Source: Streptomyces agglomeratus (lineage in GTDB: Bacteria; Actinomycetota; Actinomycetes; Streptomycetales; Streptomycetaceae). Taken from it: a DNA stretch of 64,000 bases. The notes below the pieces were generated by a model, which worked only from the letters and a program-made list of their open reading frames with translations, made no database searches and had not been told where the DNA came from. Positions within the stretch are counted from its first letter, which is position 1. Each line of letters opens with the position of its first letter. The translations under genes were made by a program, and so were the position numbers. The stretch spans positions 62,001 through 126,000 of the forward strand of contig NZ_MEHJ01000002.1 in NCBI RefSeq assembly GCF_001746415.1, given 5' to 3'. Positions 45,244-51,624 of the stretch are shown in pieces.

Positions 45244-46117
45244 CGGTAACCTTCCTGAGCTGGCCCGGGTCGAGCGGGGAGGCGATGGCGTCCTTGGCGG
45301 CGTTCCAGTGCTGTGCAGTGCTAGCGGACAGGAGTACCACGTCCAAGCTCGGGCACGATGCCGCAGCGAGGAGGCACGCGGCGGCCGGCGAGGCCCCACG
45401 GCGAATGAACTCGGCGAGTTCGGGTGTGGCGAGGGTGGCCAGCTCGCCACCGTGCAGGGGCGACGAGCCGAAGGTGAGCAGGCCCGCCGCACGAGCCTGA
45501 ACCAGGGGGCCCCGACCGTCGAGGGCGAGAGTGATCGGCCGAGCCATGACGAGGCTGACCGGCTGCTGGACGGCCCGGAGATGATGTTCACCCGTTCCGG
45601 AGGCTTCCTTCGCCAGGCCCAAGAGTTCGGGGGCGGTGAAGGCCCCGTGCTGGAATCCCGACCAGGTGGCCACGCCGTATCCGCCGATCCTGCCCGCCGT
45701 GGCGAACTCTTCCAGGACGGCGAACACGTCACGCAGCCGCTCGTGCAGGTCTGCGCGGTCGTGGTGGGAGTGCTCGGGATTGTGGACGAACACGATGTCG
45801 GCCCGGCCGAGTACGGCCAGGGAGCGTTCCGTCTGCCAGCGGGTGAAGGCAGGGTGGAGGCTGTGGCCAGCGGCCACCTGCTGGGGGGTGAGGAGCCCGG
45901 CTTGTGTCGCTGCTTCTCCCTCCGCCCTGGTGAAGAAACCCGTCTTCGTCGCGACCATGGCGCGCGGGTGGTCGGAGATGACAGGGCCGAGCAGCCGGTG
46001 GGCGTCCGCATAGTTGGGGGCGCTATCGATCCACACCAACCCGTCGGTACACGCGGTGCGCGCAGCCTGCTCAACGGCGCGCACCCGGTACGTCCCCAGT
46101 CCGAGGGAAGCGGTCAC
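45224..46117 (-). CDS. Aldo/keto reductase-family oxidoreductase
   Basis: This 297-residue protein starts at GTG 46117, overlapping the stop of the JmjC gene by 4 bp (GTGA). A TIM-barrel is suggested by ASLGLGTYRVRAVEQAART. The catalytic tetrad is visible: Asp and Tyr in VWIDSAPNYADAHRLLG (about residue 29), Lys in AMVATKTGFFTRAEG (57) and His in DIVFVHNPEHSHHD (108). NADPH-linked reduction of a carbonyl, or the reverse oxidation, would be expected. It is translationally coupled to the oxygenase, so it may act on the group that enzyme creates. Confidence 0.8.
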   Translation of the reverse strand: MTASLGLGTYRVRAVEQAARTACTDGLVWIDSAPNYADAHRLLGPVISDHPRAMVATKTGFFTRAEGEAATQAGLLTPQQVAAGHSLHPAFTRWQTERSLAVLGRADIVFVHNPEHSHHDRADLHERLRDVFAVLEEFATAGRIGGYGVATWSGFQHGAFTAPELLGLAKEASGTGEHHLRAVQQPVSLVMARPITLALDGRGPLVQARAAGLLTFGSSPLHGGELATLATPELAEFIRRGASPAAACLLAAASCPSLDVVLLSASTAQHWNAAKDAIASPLDPGQLRKVTDVLAQG

Positions 46118-47298
46118 CTGGAGCCCCCGACGACAGCGACGGCCTGACCCATGACCAAGGCAGTGATGACTTCTGCCGCCTGCCCGATGCTGAGGCCGGA
46201 TTCGACTGCCAGCGCTCCGAGCGTGATCGGCATCCCGTCGGCCAGGAGGCGGAGCGCCGGGGCGACGGGTAGGGCGAAGGTCCATTCGTTCCCGGCGCCG
46301 GACAACGTCACCGCGTCGTCGTCCTGGTCGATGCGCGCGCGGGGAGCGGTGAGCTGGACAGTGATCCCCGGCTGGGGCGGAACGGCGGTGAGGTGCGGCA
46401 GGGACAAGCGCGGAAGCCCCGGGTGGGTGGTGTCCAGCGACCTCTCCCAGCGATCGAGAACCCTCGGGTCCCCCAGGGCAGCCAGTACCTCCTTCCGTAC
46501 GGCGTCCAGGTAGTCCGCCCGTTCCTCGGAGGTGCCGAAGCGGGGGACGTCGGCGCGGACGGTCGTGCTGGCCCGTAGGTCGTCGCACAGCCAGCCGAGG
46601 AATTCAGCCCCGGTCTGTGTGGCGAGTCCGAAGGTGAGGTGAAGCGAGGCGCTGCCCTGGTCGGCGCTCACGGCGTGCCACCAGCCGCGCGGCAGATAGA
46701 GCATGTCACCGGTCGTCAGAACGATGTCCGCGATCGGCTCACCTGTCGGGGCCTCGGGAGCTTCGACGTCACGCCAGGCAGGGGTCTGACGGGTGGGCCC
46801 GTAGATCTTCCAGCGCTTTGAGCCTTCGAGCTGGAGCACCACCACATCGTGGTCGTCCCAGTGGGTGCCGAACCCTTCCTCGGCGGTCCACGAGGCGTAG
46901 GCGTTGACCTGGACGGGGGTGCGAAAGAACCGTTCGAGGCCGGCGGCGGCTTCCCGGACGGGCGGGTGGATCTGGTCGATCGCGTCGATGACGAGTGAGG
47001 CGCCTTCGGCGAGCCGGGCGTGGAACTCGGCAGGTTGGGGCTGGTACCAGGACACCCCGCGACGGTTCGTGCGGAGGATGGAGTAGGCCGTGGCGGGGAC
47101 GGCTTCACCAGAGCGGGAGAGCCGCATGCGGGGCGGTTCGAGCCGGTGCGCGGCGGTGATCTCGTTGAGGTCGTGCCAGGTCAGCGGCGACGGGCTGGTG
47201 TTGCCGTTGGAGCGGATCACTTTGTGGGCGCGGAAACACGTCTGGGCGAGGAACGTGTCCCCGCCCAGACGCTGCGCCCACGATGCGGAATCAATCAC
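46114..47298 (-). CDS. JmjC/cupin Fe(II)/2-oxoglutarate-dependent oxygenase
   Basis: This 394-residue protein is read from GTG 47298 with GAGGAGA eight bases upstream. The jelly-roll core has the iron ligands H-x-D in GFGTHWDDHDVVVLQLEGSK (about residue 146) and the distal His in MLYLPRGWWHAVSADQG (about 207). KRWKIYGP follows, the layout of the ribosomal-oxygenase/NO66-like JmjC proteins (PF08007). The C-terminal 150 residues form helical and winged-helix-like regions (ALAVESGLSIGQAAEVITAL). Enzymes of this group hydroxylate peptide side chains. It lies 19 bp after the small candidate precursor gene and is coupled to the aldo/keto reductase, pointing to peptide hydroxylation. Confidence 0.85.
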   Translation of the reverse strand: MIDSASWAQRLGGDTFLAQTCFRAHKVIRSNGNTSPSPLTWHDLNEITAAHRLEPPRMRLSRSGEAVPATAYSILRTNRRGVSWYQPQPAEFHARLAEGASLVIDAIDQIHPPVREAAAGLERFFRTPVQVNAYASWTAEEGFGTHWDDHDVVVLQLEGSKRWKIYGPTRQTPAWRDVEAPEAPTGEPIADIVLTTGDMLYLPRGWWHAVSADQGSASLHLTFGLATQTGAEFLGWLCDDLRASTTVRADVPRFGTSEERADYLDAVRKEVLAALGDPRVLDRWERSLDTTHPGLPRLSLPHLTAVPPQPGITVQLTAPRARIDQDDDAVTLSGAGNEWTFALPVAPALRLLADGMPITLGALAVESGLSIGQAAEVITALVMGQAVAVVGGSR

Positions 47299-47317
47299 CG
47301 TGGGTCTCCTCGGTCGA

Positions 47318-47449
47318 TCAGGTGTCGTTCATGTCCGACTTGCCGCCGGTGTTGTCCGAGGCTTCCTCGGCACGCGAGCGGGCCACAGTGATGCGGCGGA
47401 CACCGATCAGCAGACCGCTGTTCTGCTCGGTGGGAGCGTTCTCGTTCAT
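47318..47449 (-). CDS. Candidate RiPP precursor peptide (43 residues)
   Basis: The ATG at 47449 has an excellent ribosome binding site, GGAAGGAG, six bases upstream. The 43-residue product has an acidic/Asn-rich start, a central basic-hydrophobic block NSGLLIGVRRITVARSR, and a polar C-terminus rich in Asp, Asn, Thr and Lys (SDNTGGKSDMNDT). It has no Cys, and no signal peptide or membrane helix. It is the first gene of a dense operon with a JmjC oxygenase, an aldo/keto reductase and a kinase-like enzyme. This is the expected layout for a leader-core precursor. The core is probably C-terminal after the RR-containing block. I cannot match it to a known RiPP class. A small regulatory protein is the alternative. 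Confidence 0.55.
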   Translation of the reverse strand: MNENAPTEQNSGLLIGVRRITVARSRAEEASDNTGGKSDMNDT

Positions 47450-47476
47450 CACGTACTCCTTCCTGACCTTGACGGG

Positions 47477-47498
47477 TCCCGCCGGGGTCCCGGCGGGA
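47477..47498. terminator. Hairpin in front of the candidate precursor gene
   Basis: TCCCGCCGGG-GT-CCCGGCGGGA (22 bases in total) is a perfect 10-bp stem with a 2-base loop, 27 bp upstream of the precursor start and about 13 bp before its ribosome binding site. It could end transcription from the small genes upstream (Streptomyces terminators need no T run), or act as an attenuator or RNA-stability element in the leader of the operon. Confidence 0.5.
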
Positions 47499-47562
47499 GA
47501 TCTTGCGGATGGTGCATCCGCCCCGGGACGTGCTCAGACAGTGCGAGGCGGAGATCTGTGGG

Positions 47563-47712
47563 TCAGCGGCCGGGGTCCCCCGCCAGGGCCAGGGCGACCA
47601 CCAGGACGCTGACGGCGGCGACGTAGACGAGGACGGCGAGTTGTTGGCGCCAGCCCCACGGAGCGCGCTCGTTCAGCTGCGCTCCAGCCTGGATGGGTCC
47701 TCGACGACCCAC
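47563..47712 (-). CDS. Small single-helix membrane protein
   Basis: This 49-residue frame is read from GTG 47712. It overlaps the 3' end of the upstream 75-residue gene. The last 37 residues (NERAPWGWRQQLAVLVYVAA, then a continuing hydrophobic helix and ALAGDPGR) form one membrane segment. A start at a CTG overlapping the upstream stop would give just these residues. It is clearly protein-like but its start is uncertain. Its placement just before the candidate peptide operon could make it an immunity, export-helper or unrelated protein. Confidence 0.4.
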   Translation of the reverse strand: MGRRGPIQAGAQLNERAPWGWRQQLAVLVYVAAVSVLVVALALAGDPGR

Positions 47713-47900
47713 TCCACCCCACCGCCCTCGGGCCGGGCGAAAACCGCGTTCTGGATGACCACCCGGGTCTTCGGGTCCTCGAACTCGCCAATGAACTGCA
47801 CGATGCCGGTACGGCGTTTGAGCGGATCGTGGATGCGGGTGCCTTCACTGACCCAGCCCGGAATGTTCTGGCGCTGGCGAAGGCGTCTCTTGGGGGACAC
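47673..47900 (-). CDS. Small hypothetical protein divergent from the XRE regulator
   Basis: This 75-residue soluble protein is read from GTG 47900 with GGAGAGG a few bases upstream. It is basic at the start (SPKRRLRQRQNIPGW), then IHDPLKRRTGIVQFIGEFED and VIQNAVFARPEGGGVEWVVE. I do not recognise the family. Small proteins paired with XRE-TPR regulators are common in Streptomyces (for example the DUF397 class), and this may fill the same role here. Confidence 0.55.
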   Translation of the reverse strand: MSPKRRLRQRQNIPGWVSEGTRIHDPLKRRTGIVQFIGEFEDPKTRVVIQNAVFARPEGGGVEWVVEDPSRLERS

Positions 47901-48081
47901 GGCACCTCTCCTCGGTCTGGGCGAGCACTGCACCCCGGGGATGCAGCGGGCCGCAGGTGCGACGTGGGGTCGGACCTTCGGCCCGCCGCGAGGGGGAGGC
48001 CGCCTTTCCGGGCGGCTGTGACCAGTCAACTGCCGTCGGCTTTTGGACGGATGGGCCAGAAGGCATAGCCATTGCGGGGAC

Positions 48082-48103
48082 ATGGCCAGGTTTTATGGCC
48101 AGG
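48082..48103. promoter_or_regulatory. Direct repeat upstream of the XRE regulator (candidate operator)
   Basis: ATGGCCAGG occurs twice in direct orientation, separated by TTTT. The repeat lies about 37 bp before the XRE start within the 239-bp divergent intergenic region. TTGCGG lies just upstream and may be a -35. The layout would suit autoregulation. Confidence 0.35.
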
Positions 48104-48139
48104 CTGGGATCCGGGCTCCGTGACGGCCGAGGGATGGCG

Positions 48140-49417
48140 ATGATGACCACGAACGAGGACGACGGCGTGGAACCGATCGGGCCGCTGCTGCGGCGCCTGC
48201 GGATGGCCGGCGGGCGTACACAGGAGGAACTGGCGGCTGATCTCTCCGCGCGACGGGGGTACCCGCTGGAGCAGGGTGCGGTGTCGCGGTGGGAGACCCA
48301 CGAGCGTCTTCCGGACCCGGCTTCGCGGGCGCTGCTGTCTGCGGAGTTCGGCGTGCCGAAGGAGGAGTTGCGACGGGCCGTTACCCTCGCGCGGCGACTT
48401 CGCCGTCAGGAGCAGAAGGACCAGACCGACCAGGAGAACGATGTGTTCGACCGCCGCGGATTCATGACGGCTTCGACCGCTGCTGGGATCGCCCTCATTC
48501 AGCCTTCATCGCTGCTCTCGTCGGGGCGGAGGATCGGGGCTGACGTCCCACGGCAGTTGAGCCAGCGCACCGCTCGGCTCCGGCGCTTGGACGACTTTGT
48601 GGGCGGCGGAGACACCTACCGGATGTACGTCCGGGAGCTGGAGGGCACGACCCGTCTGGCGGACGAAGGGGTCTACAGCGAGGCGACAGGCCGGGGCCTG
48701 CGCGGAATCATCGCCGAACAGGCTCAGCTTGCGGGCTGGGCGGCGTACGACGCGGGGAACTACGAGGGGGCCCGCGGGCACTACATGACGGCGTTAGCCG
48801 CGTCGCGGGCCGCAGAGAACACCGCGCTGGAAGGCAACTCGCTGGCGTTCATGGCGTATCTGGAGTGGACGGTGGGCGGTGGCTCCGGGATCAGATTCGC
48901 CACGGCCGCGTACGAGGCACTCGGCTCGGGGACGGCGCCCGTGGTACGGGCGCTGCTGGCGGATCGGCTGGCGTGGCAGCACGCGACCTCTGGGAACGGC
49001 CCAGAGGCGGACTATGCACTGGGTGTTGCCGCAGAGGCCATCCACGAACACGGTGATGAGCCAGGCCCTGACTGGGCGTACTGGGTGGACGCCGACGAGA
49101 TCGCGATCATGACGGGACGCTGCTGGGCGGAGCTGCACCGACCGTTACGGGCCATCCCGGCGTTGGAGGACGCTTTGGCCCGGTACGACGACACCCGGGC
49201 CCGGGACAAGGCCCTGTACCTGTCATGGCTGGCGTCGGCGTACCTGGACGCAGGAGAGATCGAGCACTCGACCGCGATCACGGCCCGGGTGTTCGACCTC
49301 TCCGAGGGACTCGCGTCGATCAGACCGATGGCACGAGCCCGGGTGATGGTCAAGCGGCTGGAGCCCCACCGGTCTCTCGCCCCGGTCGGTGCGCTGCTGG
49401 AGCGTGCGAAGGGCTAG
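48140..49417 (+). CDS. XRE-family regulator with TPR-like C-terminal domain
   Basis: This 425-residue protein is read from ATG 48140, with GAGGG six bases upstream. In-frame ATGs at 48134 and 48143 are alternatives. Residues 10-75 form an XRE HTH (GGRTQEELAADLSARRGYPL, then QGAVSRWETHERLPDP). A linker with FDRRGFMTASTAAGIALIQP leads to helical TPR-like repeats (GIIAEQAQLAGWAAYDAGNY, LADRLAWQHATSGNGPEADY). Streptomyces uses such regulators to control specialised metabolism and development. Its divergence from the small genes and the candidate peptide operon suggests it is their regulator. Confidence 0.75.
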   Translation: MMTTNEDDGVEPIGPLLRRLRMAGGRTQEELAADLSARRGYPLEQGAVSRWETHERLPDPASRALLSAEFGVPKEELRRAVTLARRLRRQEQKDQTDQENDVFDRRGFMTASTAAGIALIQPSSLLSSGRRIGADVPRQLSQRTARLRRLDDFVGGGDTYRMYVRELEGTTRLADEGVYSEATGRGLRGIIAEQAQLAGWAAYDAGNYEGARGHYMTALAASRAAENTALEGNSLAFMAYLEWTVGGGSGIRFATAAYEALGSGTAPVVRALLADRLAWQHATSGNGPEADYALGVAAEAIHEHGDEPGPDWAYWVDADEIAIMTGRCWAELHRPLRAIPALEDALARYDDTRARDKALYLSWLASAYLDAGEIEHSTAITARVFDLSEGLASIRPMARARVMVKRLEPHRSLAPVGALLERAKG

Positions 49418-49731
49418 CGGGTGGCCCGGGTGATCCAGTCCAGGTACTCGGCGCGGCCAGCGTCGATGGTGAATGCGATGACTTCCGGCGAGTCGTAGGG
49501 GTGGTTGTCCACCAGATGCTTCTCCAGGGCCTCCCTTCGGTCGTCAGTCGTACGGAACGTCACCTGATACTCCGCCCCCTCGGAGACATCACCGAGGTGC
49601 CGGTACGTCGTCTCGATGGGTCCGGTCACCTGCCCGGAGGCGGCCAGGCTCGCCTCGACCGCCGAGCGCGCCAGCTTCCGCGCGGCGTCGTGAGTGTCCA
49701 CGGTCGTGATCACGATCAAGAAGTCAGCCAT
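49414..49731 (-). CDS. cutA: CutA1 divalent-cation tolerance family protein
   Basis: This 105-residue protein is read from ATG 49731. It has a ferredoxin-like fold with the family blocks FLIVITTVDTHDAARKLAR, ETTYRHLGDVSEGAEYQVTF and HPYDSPEVIAFTIDAG near the end, followed by YLDWITRATR. CutA1 forms a trimer and has been linked to copper tolerance and signalling. Its stop (TAG) shares the bases CTAG (49414-49417) with the stop of the convergent XRE gene. Confidence 0.85.
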   Translation of the reverse strand: MADFLIVITTVDTHDAARKLARSAVEASLAASGQVTGPIETTYRHLGDVSEGAEYQVTFRTTDDRREALEKHLVDNHPYDSPEVIAFTIDAGRAEYLDWITRATR

Positions 49732-50158
49732 GGCGGCAACGTACCTGCCCCCCGAACGCAAGGAGGGTTGTTTCTGCATCCAGGCCGACGACGGCCCTGG
49801 GCCTAACCATGATGTGAACATCAGGGCGTGGCCCCGTAGAGAAGGGTGGGTGCAGGATGCCGGTGTGGGTGACACCAGTGTTGGGCTTGGTTGGCGCGTT
49901 CGTCGGGCCTCGTTGGCTCCTTGGACGACGGCTCATCTCGCGTGGCGGAGGGCTCGCCGCGACTCGCCCGGCCTGAGGTCGTGGTGACCGGCGCCTTCAC
50001 CGTGCGGATGTCGCGGGTCTCACCAACCAGGCCGATCACCGTGCGGTCGGCCTCGCGGTCCTGGACGCTGCGAGGGACGCCGGTAACCGTTGGATCTTCG
50101 GAGGCCGTCTGGTCATCCGCGCGCCCCGGGGCGCCCGACAGGCAGGAGCAGCACCACC
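49732..50158. other. Region without a confident gene
   Basis: 427 bp between cutA and the Nudix pseudogene. Open frames are on both strands, but none has a start with a ribosome binding site and recognisable content. Confidence 0.3.
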
Positions 50159-50621
50159 GTGGGCAGGACTGAGTACTACCACGACCCTAAGGCCCCCAAG
50201 GCCAACACCCTGATCCCCGCGAGCAACATGCTCGTCGTCAACGACGACGGTGCCATTCTGCTCCAGCGTCGACGCGACACCGGCCAGTGGGCTTTGCCCG
50301 GCGGCGCCCAGGACATAGGAGAGAGCCCCGCACAATGCGCTGTCCGCGAGTGCGAGGAGGACATCGTCGCGGAGGTCACCGGCTTCCTCGGCGTCTACTC
50401 CAACCCGGAGCACATCATCGAGTACACCGACGGCGAGATCCGGCAGCAGTACGAGGCGGTGTACATCGGCCGTCCCGTCGGCGGGAAGCCCACAGTCAAC
50501 GAGGAAGCGGACGGCATCCGCTGGGTCCACCCGGAGGACTTCGGGCGAGCTGGACATCCACCCGAGCATGCACGAACAGATCGGCCACTACCTGGCCGGC
50601 GATTATCCCCACCTGGGATAG
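50159..50621 (+). pseudogene. Nudix hydrolase, frameshifted and with damaged Nudix box
   Basis: From GTG 50159 the frame has [39 protein letters not shown] and IIEYTDGEIRQQYEAVYI. Near 50543 it shifts, consistent with one extra G, into LDIHPSMHEQIGHYLAGD ending at TAG 50619-50621. The Nudix box should read GX5EX7REUXEEXGU. Here it reads GAQDIGESPAQCAVRECEED, apparently short by about two residues in the RE..EE part that binds magnesium. So even the repaired protein may be inactive. It would otherwise hydrolyse a nucleoside diphosphate-linked substrate. Confidence 0.65.
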
Positions 50622-50626
50622 ACCCC

Positions 50627-50860
50627 TCAGAGCACGACGCCCGCCTCGACCGCGGCCGCCCTTACGCGCTCCACGCTGCCGTGGATCGCAGGGGCGGCCC
50701 GGCGGATGAACCGCCCGACGACACTGTCCTCCCCATAGCGGCCGAGGATCTCGCCCACCCGCTCCTGGGACGTCGTACGCCCGCCGCTAGGCGTCGTGGT
50801 CATGTCGCAGTACACCAGCGCGTAACCTCCCGGTGACCAGTCCCGTGAGTAGTCCTGGTG
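50627..50860 (-). pseudogene. HD-domain phosphohydrolase, C-terminal remnant
   Basis: The minus strand reads YALVYCDMTTTPSGGRTTSQ and ERVGEILGRYGEDSVVGRFI, matching the last helices of small HD-domain metal-dependent phosphohydrolases. The HD motif region is absent. The rest was lost up to an IS5-like end sequence (GGCCTGTCGTCTGGATCATG, 51072-51091) that resembles the MITE end at 55.2 kb. Confidence 0.5.
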
Positions 50861-51071
50861 GGCTTCGCGGGCCGAACGCACCTGGACCTGTCCCCAGCCC
50901 GCCAGGCCGGCCCGGCTGCAACAGCCCGGTGCCACACGGCAGAGGAAGCGCCGGGGCCCGGCATGTTGTCCCAGCCGGACCCCCGGGATGGTGCAGCTGC
51001 CCTCCCTGCTGGCAGGAAGGGACGGCCGGGCCCTCGCGAGATCACCGTCCCGGGGACCGGGGCACGTCTGA

Positions 51072-51091
51072 GGCCTGTCGTCTGGATCATG
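51072..51091. repeat. Single IS/MITE end sequence
   Basis: GGCCTGTCGTCTGGATCATG differs by one base from the left end of the 74-bp MITE at 55161. It marks the edge of the truncated HD-phosphohydrolase gene and is probably the scar of a related element that deleted the neighbouring DNA. Confidence 0.5.
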
Positions 51092-51127
51092 CAGGGCTTG
51101 CAGGGGCCGCTCGCTTCGAGCCACTGG

Positions 51128-51439
51128 TCAGCGGTGGTTTCGTGCCCCAGCGGCCAGGGTCACCGAGCCGGCCACCGCGAGGACCGCCCCTGCCGCCAGT
51201 ACCCCGCGGCGCGAGCGCCAGGAGAGGACCGACCAGCAGGACCGGGCCGAGAGCAGCGAACCGGCGCTCGCCCAGGAGCCCACCGAGCCGATGGAGAGCG
51301 CGGAGCCCACGGAGCCGACCGAGAGGAACGAGCCGACGGAGCCGACCGAGAGCGTCGAACCGACCGATCCGACGGACAGGAACGAGTCGCGCGACCAGAC
51401 GGACAGGCACGAACCGGACGAAGCGCGGCGAGGGGTCAT
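51128..51439 (-). CDS. SVGSVG-repeat membrane protein
   Basis: This 103-residue protein is read from ATG 51439. Residues about 20-60 consist of tandem SVGSVGS-type hexads (SFLSVGSVGSTLSVGSVGSF and so on), then ARSCWSVLSWRSRR. A single hydrophobic helix near the C-terminus (GVLAAGAVLAVAGSVTLAAG) follows. Similar Ser-Val/Ile-Gly repeat proteins occur in Streptomyces as uncharacterised membrane proteins. The regular repeat suggests a beta-solenoid or oligomer on one side of the membrane. It is divergent from the 696-residue gene 185 bp away. Confidence 0.6.
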   Translation of the reverse strand: MTPRRASSGSCLSVWSRDSFLSVGSVGSTLSVGSVGSFLSVGSVGSALSIGSVGSWASAGSLLSARSCWSVLSWRSRRGVLAAGAVLAVAGSVTLAAGARNHR

Positions 51440-51624
51440 ACGGCGATCGTAGGACGGCACCTCGCCCGCCGTCCGCCGTCGCCCGGGCCCGGGCCCCTTG
51501 GCCCCCGACCCCGGCCCCCGGCAGAGCCGGTGTGTCAGACCCCTGTGGCACGGTGATTCCCAGGGCGGGAGAGCCGTCCTCGACGGACCCCGGAGAAGAC
51601 CCCGGAGAACGCAGGGAGCAGCAC

